Position numbers and translations under genes: made by a program | Notes under the pieces: generated by a model | What the model was told of the DNA's origin: nothing | What the model saw: the letters and a program-made list of their open reading frames with translations, nothing else | Database searches by the model: none | Part shown: piece after piece, positions 12,300 through 26,000 of the stretch | Numbering within the stretch: the first letter of the stretch is position 1 | How the letters are laid out: every line of letters starts with the position of its first letter | DNA from: Calliopsis andreniformis | Lineage: Eukaryota > Arthropoda > Insecta > Hymenoptera > Andrenidae | Reading direction: 5' to 3' | Assembly (NCBI RefSeq): GCF_051401765.1 | Contig: NC_135064.1 | Coordinates: forward strand, 22,356,001-22,420,000 | Length of the DNA stretch: 64,000 nucleotides

Positions 12300-15200
12300 A
12301 GGGGTTCGAGCCGACGCCATGAGCGTCGCAATTATTTTGGCCCGTGGTCGGTTTCCCGCGAAAGCATGCACGATAGGCGTCGTTCTTCGGCGTGTGACAG
12401 GAAGCGCGGGCCGCCGAGCAAATTGGCCAAGAGAAACCTCTTCGATCGGTGACTCGTTACAAGGCGAACGTATCTGGCTCTATGCAAAATCCCGCCGCGT
12501 CCAACGACACTCGATTTCCAAGGCTGATGCAAACAGACGCGCACGGGAAGAAATGCACGAGGAATACTTTGGCAAGTGGCGTGTCAAGGGACGCTCCTCG
12601 TCGCGGCGCACGTTCCACCGGCCGACACGTGGAGCATTATTGATCGTTGCCAGAATAAAAGGAGGGAGCATAAGTGTATGCACGCTGTTGATACGTTGCA
12701 CGCTGCCACCAGTGACAACAGCCTGCCCACGAACATTGCAACTTTTCCCATCTTTTAAGTGGATTCTATATATCACTTGTCACACCTTGACAGGGTTGCA
12801 TGCAACATTTTCTGGGGTTTATGATACCGTTGATACGCCGAGGGCACGACGACTTAATAAGCCGAGACAGCTGGTCCACGTCTTTTGGCAGATCGGAAAA
12901 TTTTGACACTGTATTTTTAGACTTCGAAGAAGCTACAGTTCAAGTTGAAGGATTCGCAGATTTTCTAACTTCGCAGAAAACATGAAGGTTTTGCCGTAGT
13001 GTGAGGAGCAACGTTAGCATTTCCTGAAAACACGATTTTGGTGTCACTGGTAACTTCTCTCGGGTACAGATAAACTTTGTTACTCGAAGTGTATTCTGAA
13101 TGTATGCACGCAGTGCTGGACGTTGTAAGATTCTCGAAGAAACTCTGAAGAGCTGCATCATCGAAACGTGCATAGTGACTCATGAATAAATTGCATGTAG
13201 AGTACTGCTTGTGTAAGAATTAGAGAAACTAGGCGACAGTTGATTTAAAAAGTGAATTTTACAGGAAATTTAACGTACTTTATAACTCTTCAAAAGTGGA
13301 GCATTTTCACCTACTTTCCAATACAATATATTTCAGTAATATTTGCATTTACGACACCGATCACAACTAAACATTAAGCCAATCGATGTGACAACACGTA
13401 GTAAATGCAACTGGAGTACAAGACTGTAGTATAGATGCATATAGATGCATTTCTTCTAAGAGTTAAAGTAGAATATCGTAGAGTCTACTACAATATCCAA
13501 GAATATCTAAGAATATCTAATAACACTCTTATATAGACCATTAAACATAATAAGAAAAAGCTAACCAGAGTCTCCACATAACTATAAATATGCCAAACGA
13601 ATTCATACTTCGACAAAGAAAGTCGAAAGTCGAACCCAGAAATAAGCAGCAGCGCTTATCGATGACGCAGGGCTACCAGAAGGTTGCTCACCCAACGCAT
13701 TCCCCTCGCATTCATCAAGAGAATGAAAAACGAGGTGCAAGAAAATCCTCTTTCTTCCACCTTCGAAAGACGCTCTGGGTGGCAGCGCAGCGCGGCCAGT
13801 CGCAGGTAGTCGCGGTCAAATGCGAGCAGAAACGGCGGACAGGCAGACGTCGGCGGGACGAAGTGGCTTGGGAGCGTCTTCTGGTCTTCTCTCGACACGT
13901 TGGTGCAGCTGCATCGGGCGACGCATCGCCGTTGGATCGAATGGACGTCAGCCGTTCCGGCACAAACAGCCAAGCGTTACGTAAAGGTCGGTCACCCGGC
14001 CGCGTACTTCATCGGCGTGCTGTCGTTGCTGGTGCTGCTGCCGTTGCTCGCTAGCCGAGGTACAGCGGCCCGTTAACTCGCTTCTCGAACTCGACCTTTA
14101 TCTCTTTCTCACGCCTCCTGCCGTTTCGCCCGCTTCGCGAGCGTTTCTTTCTTCTCTTGCGTGGCCAGCCTCCTTCGCGGATCGATTGTCCATCCGCTGC
14201 GGGTTGTCAAGCGAGGATGCTACTGGATTTTGAATGATGAGGAGGCGTCTGGAGACGTTTGGAAGGAATAAAATTAGAGTTGTTGAAGAGTTGGAAGGAG
14301 TAGAGTAAGGAGTAGAATGTTGAGGAGTTGGAAAATTCTGTGATTTTTGGTGGATTTTTTTAGAGAGAACTGAAAGTTATATTGTAATTGAGTGCTAGGG
14401 CATGTAGGGAGACCTTTAATCTGTACGAACTAACTTTTTTAGTCCACTTTTTTGTTGCTTCTTATTAAATAGTGACCGAGTCTTTTAATCGTTTTCGATG
14501 ATGCAATTATGGTTGGTAGGGTAGCATCTGTGACAGTTGAATTAGGATAGTAGTAGGTAATTTTTGGTAGTGATAGATTGTAAAATCTTGTGACAGTATT
14601 GATTCGTTAATAGTTGATACTTTGAGGACCATTTTATCATTAATTAGGGTTTCAAGTGGAATAAGCTTCTTGCTGATCAGACAGGCTTCGTTCGTTAAAT
14701 TTTATTTACTGGGTGAATAAGTCAGACGTAGGACAATGTTTCCAAGATGGAGTGAACATTTGATGGATAATATTTTCAGAGCGCTGTAGAAATTTATGGT
14801 TCACAGGAGGCAATCGCAGCAAGTATGCGTTGACTCATCATGAAATTCCAAGAAGGACTGGGTTCTTAAGAACAATTTGGAGTAGAAAAGTCCGGTATCA
14901 GGTTTTTGACTGTATTTTTGTTTCCTTTGCATCGAATGGAATAAATATTAGGTACCTTTAACATTGGTTCTTTAAATAATTTGCAATTTTTATTTAATTT
15001 TTTACACTACTTTATATCCCCTCAAAATGCATTTAATTTCACACTAATTTGCTGAAAATTAATCCTATTTTTCTCTTTTCCTGTCTCACTTCAGGAATCC
15101 TCATAACAGTTAAGGTTTTAAATTTTCTTGTTTAAAGTATTTATGCATTGATCGTTCCTTTCATCGTCTAACTTTTTTACGCACTCGTCGAAGGTCAACT

Positions 15201-17309
15201 TTGAAGGCGTCGATTCACCAGTCGCAATATAAATGGAGCAGTTCCATTAAATGGAATCATCCGGTTCTAGTTCTTCGGTTTCTTTTGACATCCCATTACA
15301 ATTACATGTGAACGTCCAATTAATTATCTACGTTCTTTGTAATCTCCTTATTTTCCCCTTGACAGTGGTTTCTTTCACCTCGATGTTCGTTTCACGCTTC
15401 AATTCTGGTTTCATCTGAGCCGTTTCTCCTCGCACGATTGACTCGAGGCAAATCAACATCTTTTTCTTTTAAAATAGTTTTTTCTTTATCGATCTATTAA
15501 ACGAGGTTTATTATATGACGATTTGCCTTACGTGCAAATTTTCAAATATTAATACCACGGCTATAAATATGCAGGAGAATGTTATGAAATTCTGTCTTAT
15601 CAGTGCAATTAAATTACTTCTTAATCTTTTTAATTTCTATTAAAAAGTAGTTTTATATGGAGCTCTAAAAGTTAAACAGCAAAAAGTAGTTCTCTCTGTA
15701 GAAGAATCTTTCGTGTATTTTAAGAGTTAACTCAAACTGACAGATTCACGACAGGAAGGACTGCTATTAAAATCTAATGCAGTCTCTTCAAGTCGTACTA
15801 GAGTTAATTAAATAGGATAAACGTGTAATCGATTACTCAAAGTGCATCTTGGCATTCGATTCCATACGCAGGAAACAGTATTCCAACGCTGTCTGCGCTA
15901 TGATCGATCGCATTCATAAATGGAAAACTACTAATTACAGCTAGATAACGATTTTTGCAATTCATTTGAATCGTACTGCAAGCCTTCTGTACAGGTCTTA
16001 AAATGTATACTATAATTATGCCAGCGTTACCCTGTCATTCAAGTCTAGTCGAAGTTGCAGTTGCAGTTCTTTGACGATCGACGTCTGGCATTGATGGAAA
16101 TTCTTTCGTTTGATTAAAAATTACTAAAACATGAATGTTGCCATTTTAATTATAGCTGCGAACGTTGTTGCCATTTTTGCTCAATTAAAACATGTCTTAA
16201 TACCTCCTACTCGAGATATCAACATTATTGCTACATATATTCTAGAACACTTGAATTATGCATATAGTAGACTCTATTCAGACTAACAAATAAGGATCAA
16301 AATTAGCATTATTATTACACTCAAAATATTTGTGCCACAAAACACTTCTCATGTTTATGCAAACGATATACATAGCACTTATAGCGAAACTGCATTTTCT
16401 CTCGTACATGCCTAGCTCAGCATATGTCCCACATGTAGGAATGCGACTTTACGCTGCTCAGAGCAACATTCCAATACCATTTAATTAATCTCTACAACTA
16501 ACAAAACCGTAGGACTACCGTAACTGGTGACAAAAACTGTTGAAATCAATGCTCCAGAATTCCAAATGTTATTTCTATACATGCTACGGACCAATTCGTC
16601 GAGGCAATCTGACGAACATCTGGATTTCGTCCGCTCACGATCACGTGCACCGCGAGCTTCGAGAAAAAGATCAGCTCTTCTCTCGTTTTAATCTCTTTTA
16701 CATGTGTCGCATGCGTCATGGAGAGCAGAGACCACTCAGCCGACTTGCACAGAGGCTTGCTCGTCGGAAAGACGTCGCTTGGCGTCTGTGGCGCTCGACA
16801 GAGACCCCTGGACGATTAGCCAGGTCCGGTTTTTTGCTCGCCCTCGGCAGGCAGACGCTGGGGATAAGGTACCCGCGTGGGCGGATTATTACTTGCGTGT
16901 CTCTCTGTGTGAAAGTGCTGCGGGTGCATTGCAGCTTGTAATTCGTTCTCGGAACGAACTGCTATCGATTGAGCTCGGCATCCTGCTCTCGTGTGGAGGA
17001 GCGATAAGACCGTCCGTGCCTCTTTGTTTCGCGACGTCTGAAATCGAAACTGGTATATGCATGACACTTCAGCGAAATCATTTCTTCGTACTTTTCTGAC
17101 GGTGCACATGTGTATTTTTAGCGGCTATGACTAACGTAGGAATCGAATCTCAAGAATAAACTGGGACTTAGTGATGCAGTCGTTGTTACTTCCATGTGAG
17201 ATTTGATTAATTACGTCAAATAGGTCAGACGTAGTGTAGCAACTATATACAATCATGTATGAGAGAGAATAGAAAAGTATCAATACGATTGTTGTAAATT
17301 CTCATATGT
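12300..17309. other. Gene-less stretch with three CpG-rich islands
   Basis: Islands at 12.3-12.9, 13.6-14.2 and 16.6-17.05 kb carry long but overlapping open frames, up to 195 codons at 12319-12906 (+). None resembles a family I know, and competing frames on both strands are equally open. Possible exons of an unrecognised gene, or regulatory islands. TTACGTAA lies at 13977-13984. Confidence 0.4.
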
Positions 17310-17508
17310 TTAAATTTTGGAGTTTTAAAATTTTTAAATTTTTAAATATTTAAATTTTGGAAGTTTCAAATTTTCAAATTTTTAAATATTTAAATTTTCA
17401 AATTTTAAAATCTTTAAACCTTCAACTGTTTCAATTTTCAAATCTTGAAATCTTCAAATTTTCAAGCCTTTGAATCCTCAAATTTTCCAACTTTCTACTT
17501 TTCAAGTA
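17310..17508. repeat. Degenerate A+T array, opposite orientation
   Basis: Repeated aaattttcaaattt and aaatttttaaat units, effectively the complement of the TTTGAAAA array at 11.7 kb, more degenerate. Confidence 0.7.
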
Positions 17509-20363
17509 ATAATTTTACTCTCTTCTAATCATTTATAAAGGCTCGACCATATAAATATTTCTTTACCTTCACAAAATGCTATTCTGTAGCAGTGTGTGCC
17601 TCTGGGCAGTCTGATATTGTTCTCACTTAAAGCTGCAGACTTTTAACTGAGAGTTTACGATCGGTATTCACTTGCTGAGGATGTAAGCTCTCTTTCGCTT
17701 GTGATATCGCATACAGAATGCTCTGTTATGGATGTAAGCGCTTTTCTAACTCATGTTCTTACCGACGTTGACCCCTGTATGTATAGAACGTGCCGTTAAG
17801 GATTTAAGCGTTCTTCCAACTAGAGCTTTTACTTCCGCTATAGAGTAGGTACTACTTCAATTATTAAAAGATTGCTTGCGATGAAATTTGTAGCTGCTGC
17901 AAATTACAGAGTATACTAAGGAACCATCTTAAGATTCACTTTTGCTTTATTTTTACCAGGTTTTACTATTATTAAAAAATAAACTTCGAAAAGAAATGCA
18001 CAGTAACCAGAATTTTCAGAAAAATCGCCTTCAAGAATACACAGAATTCTACTCAAATATTAATATCAAAAAAAGGAATTACATTTTTAGAAATATTCTT
18101 TATTTTCAATTCCCCGATTTTAAAATAATTTCCACTAAAGTCACGTAAATTTCAGGAAGTAAAAGCTGTGTACGCTGGCTGGAGAGCTTCCTGCCATTAA
18201 AAATGCATGGAGTTTTACACGACTGCTCGTGACACAGACGCGCCTGCGTTCGATCAGCTGCAGTTGCGTACCGTGCAAATGCATCGCTCACCGCGATGCA
18301 CTTTCAGCCGCTGTTTCCCGTGACTCCTTCTGTATTCCCGTTCCTCGGACGTTCGTGTCGGAAACTCCATATCGATCCTCTGCCACGACAGGCAAAACAC
18401 TTGCCTATGTAAAACCGACATCGTCGGAGCTCCGAAGCTGACAACTTTATCGAACGTCACTCTTAATTTCGCGCATCTCTGGGAAAAACGACTTTTAGAT
18501 TTAGATTAATAGAATAGCCTGTTACAGTCTCGTGAAATTTATTTTTGTGGGAGTCTATATAATTTTTGTGATATTCATTATCTCAAAAATTGGAAATATT
18601 GAGGTGTTAGACAAAAATAATTTTAATATAGGTATTGAGAATTTCTAATTTCATTATTTGAGGTATTAGTTACTTTTTCGAGAATAACGAGTGCACGAAT
18701 ATATATGTTGGGGCGTAGACCTTCAAATATGTAATTTAGTATAAGAATCTTGCAGCGCCAGGAAACAATATCAAGTTCCCCTCGAACACCTTCCGAAATT
18801 CGATTGTTTCATCTCGTTGAACCTGTTCCAATGTTTCTGTAGCTGTAAGACAAAGCTACACAAGTCACATATTTCTATTTTTGAGATATTGACCTTCAGT
18901 CTTGAATCCTACCTCTTCTGTATGAATCTGTATCCTATACTCATTTTTTAAAGAAGAAAATTCTTTTAATTCAATTTTCTTACACTTACCCCAAATCTGA
19001 TCTCTGTCCTATAGTCTCCCATTAAACCAAAAATTCAGGCTTTTAAAAAACTGGAATTAACAGTCTAGTAATTAATATCGATTTACTTTAAAGCCCAAAA
19101 TAAACTGGGACTAGAATGCAATCACTGGAAACAAACGACAGTGGCAACAGCAACAACATTCCTTCTTTTTCTACACCATTAGATAAAAAAAATATGGAAT
19201 ATTGTTGGCACCCCCCGTTTCCAGCAATCGTATGAGGAGTCACGCTCAACCACCACCATCGACCGAAAACCACTGACCAAATTTGAAACCTAGAAACGAC
19301 AGGTTCAATATAGTAATTACATCTCATAAATAATAATGTTACTTGCAAACTATCTACACGAATTATTTCCTAGATATAATTAATCTATAGACCTTGTAAC
19401 TTCTACGTTTGAAGCTTCCTCAGTAGCTGGAGATCAGTGGCGATTGCTCCATGACTGCTTCCCCATTGCATCCCAGTCTCCACGCAGCTTTGCACCCCTA
19501 CAATTTTCTCATCGCAACCCCAACGAAACGGAGCATCCCATCCAATCTCGCTGCGCTGTCCCGCGTGCAGCGGCGACGATTCGCGAGACTCTTCCCGAAG
19601 ATTTATGAGCTGCTGCCCCTGTGACAAATTGAGCCCGATGAATCGGTTCGGCCTGGCATTGGGCGAGGACGATCGCGCGTGCCGGAAATTCGTCCTCGAC
19701 CAGGCAAGGGCCTCTAGCCGCGCGTCGGAGGCAATGACATTGCTCGACAATGCCAGGATGCAGTCCCCGCCTCGATCGACGCGACGCCGAGCCGCGTCGG
19801 TCGCGCTGCCGAAATCACGCTAGCTGCGACGCAGAACGCGTTTTTGTTTGCCGCCGTGGCGTGTCGTGGCCTGTAATCGGGACGACGGTGGTCACGGACG
19901 CGGATGTGGCGAGCCAGCTGGGGGTTCGCTGATTTTATGAACGACTCTGGTGTTCGGGCGTTCAACGTGAATGGAGACCGGTGGAAACGTAGAAAGTGGT
20001 ATTGAATCGATGCATGGCGATGGGATGCGGCTGGGGAGTTATGTTGTTATGATTGCTTCTCGAAGTATGATGGGGTTCGGAGGATCGATCGAATCGATGA
20101 AGGTCTTTGATGGGAGGATTATGCATCTGGTTTGTCTGTGGACGAGGAGAAGTTGTGAATGGATGAATGGAGTTGTGGCGGAGAAGAGTGTGACGAAGAT
20201 GAATGAACTTGGCGTGCGTTGAGTGTGTTGGGTTAGGAAGAGGGTTTGAAGTGTAACCCTGTAGGAAAGTATTAGGGCGCGCTTAGTCACATTATATGTA
20301 TTAAAAAAAGGTTCCAAAATGAGTGGAAAATTATACCTAAAACACTTAACATTCGCATTAAAT
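17509..20363. other. Gene-less stretch
   Basis: Three degenerate copies of a ggatgtaagc-containing block lie at about 17.67-17.82 kb. CpG-rich patches at 18.2-18.45 and 19.5-19.95 kb have open frames on both strands. Nothing recognised. Confidence 0.4.
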
Positions 20364-20565
20364 GTGTCTGACTTGGGACTTATTCTACTGCCGACGTACG
20401 CTAGTCTAGTCAGACACAGCGAAATTAGTAGAATAAGTCCGAAGTCAGCCATACTAGACCTAGTAGAATAAGTACCAAGTCAGACGCACAGAAATCAGTA
20501 GAATAATACTTACTCCTGGCGCAGAGAAATCAGTAGATTAAGTCCCAAGTCAGACACAGCGAAAC
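20364..20565. repeat. Hairpin repeat (family member 1) with 35-bp tandem tail
   Basis: tgtctgacttgggacttatt pairs with the inverted agtagaataagtccgaagtc about 60 bp later. The right half is then repeated about four times at ~35-bp spacing (agtagaataagt...cagac). It shares its core with hairpins near 26.05 and 35.3 kb. Confidence 0.7.
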
Positions 20566-23093
20566 CTCGCCTAACTCTAACATCTAGTATCATCACTTAA
20601 ATTAATGATAATGAATAAGCAATATTATTATAATATCGTTATAAATTTAATGTTAATATGTATTGAGTTATACGTTTCATTTGGGGCAGAAACTACTGCA
20701 ATCTCTTCCTGCGACATAGAAATTGGTCACAGTGATGAGTAATCCTTTTGGAGCACAACTGATGGAAGGAAGATATCAGTTAAAGATTCCAGTGACTCAT
20801 GGCTACCAGAAGGCTAGTTATCTAACACCGGTTGATAATAAAATGGTACTTGAATATAGAGAACTATTCTCTTACTATGTTCAAAATCATTTTTCTGCAG
20901 TATCCCTTGCAGTATACATACATACATGTATAAGAAATGTATGAATGGGCCATTACAAAAATATTAGAATTACTGATTGTTACAATTTCTTTTATTGGTC
21001 GATGTTACCTAGAAGTTCTGTCGTAATTATAGGAATACCCAATAGTAGTTAAGTACCACTTTCCACCTCATGTTGGGTTCTAGTTACGTTCAACTAGTTT
21101 GCAGATTTAAAAACTTCGAAATCCTGAAATTTGTACAATTTCAAACTCAAATATTAAAATACTAAAAATTGAACACTCGCCAGAATTTGAGTACCAAGAT
21201 GCTCAGATAGATAGGATGATCTCTTCACAGAAATCTGATACTAAATGGATTAATTCCCAATCAAAAAAGAGGACACAGGACCGCCTAATGGGCCAAGAAT
21301 ATTTTGCCCGCAGCATTTGTGCATGTATCGCTGCAGAGGGGAACAGATGCCATCGAAATCGCGACCGCGTACAGCCTATTTCGAGAAAGTTACAAGATGA
21401 TGTTCCAGCACGATTATAGGCATTCAGCAAAGCCAAGCGTGTTTGCTTACAGTGGGCTTCACCTTGAGGAAATTGCAAGATGAAACTCCTTTGATCGACA
21501 CTTGGTCGATGAAACAGTTTTGTTTTCCACATTTCCATACTGTGTCTACGTAATGGTAACATTATATACGACTTACTACTACACTATGTATGATTAGGTA
21601 TAACAGCAACTGCATATTGTGATAAAAACTTTAATAAAATAAGAAGAATTGTAATATTTGATCCAAACTATCAACAGATTTTCTTCGTTTCCTCTTACTA
21701 ATTATAACAAATTCCACCTGCAAGCTGCTCAGGAACTGATTACGAAAATTTCAGTCAGCTTCGCTTCTTTTTTTACACACAAGTTCCACGTACCCCAGAT
21801 TACATAATTCTGCATCTTTTTAATTTTAGAGAATTAGGTCATATATATACGCGCTGAAAAAGCTAGAATTATTCAAATCCTCTAATTGTCAATCAACCAC
21901 CCATCTCGTAGATCCACTAACGAGCCTGAGGCTCACCCATTCGAAGACCCTGTCATCCTCAAAACGGCTGAACGCCGAGCACGGTGCTTTATGTAAGCCA
22001 ATTAATTTATGCGGCTTAATTCGACCGGACTAATTGCAAGCTTTCGCTCGCAGAGATCCACCGATGCATTCCGTGGCGCTCCGAACGATTCATTCCAGAG
22101 AACATCGCACATTCCATGACGAATATCGTCGGGGGTTGGATCGGCGGAAAGAGAAAATCGTTTAGCATCTACTGCGCTTTCAGAATCAATCCAAAGACTG
22201 CAACGTACACGCTGCGCCCACACTCGCGTCGTACAACTTTCGCAATCGTCATAACTCGTACGCAAATTGCATCGTCTTGTTAGGCAATTTTCGACACGCT
22301 TCGTCGAGCTTACGGTTCAATGAGGCTTTTTGTTACTTAGTTTATGAAGTTTTAGATAATTTCTGTATGATGGATTATTTATCTTTACTTCGTGCACGAG
22401 TTCATGAATTATTCAAGTAACCTGATAGGGTATCTTGTGCAATTAAAATTTTGGCTTTGGCTTTGGCTTTGGCTTCTTTATCGTGTTTACGCGGGGTGAA
22501 TAGTAAGCAGTGGTCATAAATTCTGTCATGATTTGGGAGCTGGGAAATAAAAGTGTATAGAGAAATTAGTTAAACTGTGGTTACAGTGGATGCTTTTTCT
22601 GACGAACTGATGTTCTGACGAATATGTCTAAACTTGTCTCGCTCATACAATGCATATTCGTCAGGACATCAAGATCGTCAAAGTGTGAATGCACCAGAGT
22701 TCGCGAATAATATAGAAATTAAATTTCCTATAAATCGTCTGTTCACGTATCTGCTCGCATACTGTTCTTATTATTCGCGGAAAAATCAAGTAAGGATGAT
22801 AAAAAGTTTGTTTCATTTTTACATCTGTTATTATATAAAATCATAATTTAGAATTTCTGTATTTATTTAAGCGAGCTATTTCCCAACCAAAAATTGTCGA
22901 ATTCCCAGCCACGCCGATCAGTTAAAATTCTGGGTCCTCCTACTCGGTTACGTGAAATCTTCCCCTCAATCTAATCAGAGGAAAAAGGTTTCCGTTGAAA
23001 CACGAGGGACGGTTTTCTTGCCAAGAAAACTCTCGCCCCAAAAGGCACAGGCTTTCTACCGATGCTTTACCGTCGTGTTTTCTTCTGTTCCAG
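20566..23093. other. Region upstream of the first visible LONRF exon
   Basis: Must contain intron and perhaps an earlier LONRF exon, but I could not identify one. A four-copy hexamer (ttggct) lies near 22451-22475. A moderately GC-rich patch at 21.95-22.27 kb has no recognisable protein. Confidence 0.4.
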
Positions 23094-26000
23094 CGCCAAA
23101 CAGCCCACTCCATCTTAGCAACAGGGCTCACGTCTTGCTTCTGCTGAATAGGCCTCAAGCCTCCCTTACGGATGCTGATCATGCTGTTAGGTTACGACCA
23201 GACTGGGGCAAGGTGAGAATGACTTTTCTCTGTGATACATTTTCGGTAGTACGCATAAAAGAATATATATATGTACACTTTATTTAAAATTAGCATTTGT
23301 GGAAATTTGATTTTCTATTTTGAGGACCAGAGGAAATATGCAGATCTTTTTTATTAAAATTTTCATGAATAATTGCAGGGCTCAGTGCAAAAATCAGTCA
23401 GCTCTAGGTTTTAAAAGATTTTACAAGCTATGTTAACAAGAAAATACTGAATATTAAAGTAAATGAAAATTTACAGAAATATACAAACAGTTTTTGTTAA
23501 AAATTGGAGCTGACTGATCCTTGCACCGAGTCCTTGAATTCTACTTTCTCACTCGAAAGTAACTAGTAGAAAAATATAAATGAAATATTTATATCGATAT
23601 AGTTTGGCTGAGAAATACTAGGAAATGTTGAATTCATATCAAGTTGTAACTGGCTCTAAAGCTGCAGACTAGAAGCGAGTTGTAGTTCAGGAGAATCGTT
23701 ATGCGTGAACCGTAAATGACTCCCGTTATTCAGAGACATATCTAGTGGCTTTCGAGAAGCTGTTTTCTAGAAAATAGTGATACAGATTGTACAGTAAGTT
23801 CGAGTGGTTCGTTCGCATGAAAACTGTGGCATAAGGGGTGAGTTTCTTCCACTTGGCACGCTCTTCGATCAGATGTTTGGCAACGCTCTGTCCCTCTACC
23901 CTTAACCCAATCTCGATCCAAACTCCCACATACCATGGTGATGTATTACCATAATCCAAATCTAAAGATTAGGCCAGATCTTTGATCAGGATCACGTGAG
24001 GATGCATGATAAATGGAAAATGTTCCCTCTGCCTGCCACCATTTCGATATTACTTATTTCAATGATACGTATTAAATAAATAGTATTAGTATCAATTAAT
24101 ATTTCTACATAAACAATTACTTGGAAATGAAAACTATTCGATTTCAAATTACTTAATAAAATTTTCATCTTAATCTGAGGAATTAATAATGACATACTTA
24201 ATTTAGAGTAATAACGGGTATATTTTCTCGCACTTCACATAGTAATTAGACCGTTATTAGCGTATCGATTCTCTGATTGAATTTCTCGTGTTTCTACGCT
24301 TATGCATAATGCAACGCGGCACAATCCTTCGTTGTCGCAGTACCGTTGCATAGATTACACGTTTACACGTATAGCAACAGGTAAAAACAAGAGACTCTAG
24401 ATAAACGTTCGCCTCCGAATGCTAGAGAAATTTCAACCGTGATAAATTTAGATATTCTCTTGTCCTTTTTTTCCCTTCTACAATAACGGTTCACGTATTA
24501 CCTAATCCTCTGTTGCAGCAGTTGAACTACTTACACTATAGATGTATACTAGAAATATCGCGACTGTGCGCACAAGAAATAGAAATTGTTTCACGTTATA
24601 ATTATTATGTGTCTACCAACAGGGTCATTATAGAAGAGGGGTGGCACTGTCGGCGCTGGGCAGACACGAAGAGGCGCTCTTTGCCCTTTGCATCAGCGTG
24701 GCTATCGACAAGAATCCTCAAGCTGTGCGGCACGAATTGATCAAGGTATGTTCATTTTTCTGTAGACGTAAATGTTACGTTGTCCCGTGAATAACGCTCA
24801 CCTTTCGCGCCTTGTTCTCAAGCGAGAACCCCGTGAATTTGATCAATGAAAATCTGTAAAAGGAAATGCAACTTGCGGTATATAAAGAGAGGTATAAAAG
24901 AAAAGCACTTGCATTCTTTAATACGACCACATAAAGAATCGAACGGCTTGCAGGACACGAGAAAAAGAAATGGAGACATTTATCGAATGGAAAATAATCT
25001 TACTGATAAATATTCAAAATAGCGTCTTGTATAGAGCTGCATGAAATTTCAATTTTTCTCTCTATCGATGAATGCATCTGTGGGTGTATTTTATGCATTT
25101 CTCCTTGAAAAGCAAGTTCCTTTATACGCTCGCATAAATAATGCAAGGTACAAGAAATGAGAAAGAATAAAGTAATCCAGTAGGATGTCCTGCCGCCAAC
25201 TGGCACAGTGAAAGGTGCATCCACTTGCAAATGCATAAATTAAGTCCCTTTATTCCAAATTGGAACATCCTGCATCATACGAGCGACTGGATTTTCCACG
25301 AATGAAAGCAAAGGAAGAAACGTGAATTTTATAATAATCGTATTATTCGTCCATTGCAATTTTAGTACCACGATCGTCGTACTGTGTACGTAGACTAACG
25401 GTGCAAACTATCTAGAAAGAAAGAAGGGAATCAAGATATTGTACGAGAGTCACGAACGTACACAAAAGAAGTGGACGTCTCTGTGCGCGACGGTATTTCC
25501 GGTACGGCTGGCAGTGGTGTAGCTTAATGACTCGGTGCATGATAATAGTAGTCAGGTGAGTGACCCGTGCCAGAGGGCAATGATAACCACTCACGAGTAG
25601 ACATACTATTTGAAAAGAGCGTACTGTTTGCTCTGTGACGTACGATCTTTCCCCTCTGCGTTCTGGGTCACCAGTAACCCTCTGAGTCTCCATTCTCCGC
25701 GTCAAGATGGTGCTTTATTGTCGAAGAGGAAGAGAGATATACGCGAGTAATACGCGTACCTCTTATGCAACGTGATGCACGATGCTGTTGACTGTGAACC
25801 ACAGCATAATTTCACTTCTTTTTGACAAATTGGCATAGTCTGGTAATTGATGTATTGATTTATACAGTGTTCGACAAGAAGTGTTAGAAATTTTTATGGG
25901 TAATTTTATGGATTAAAATAAGAGGAAAAATGAGAATGAAAATTCGTCTGAAGTCTTGGTTTAAAGTTGTTACTTGTTGAGAAGACGCTTAAAATTCGCG

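Noticed and set aside
12301..12320. ggggttcgagcc, resembling a tRNA B box
   Set aside because: No matching A box or cloverleaf could be built around it.
12319..12906. 195-codon plus frame
   Set aside because: Several other frames on both strands are open over the same CpG-rich bases; no domain, no splice-consistent partner and no recognisable family.
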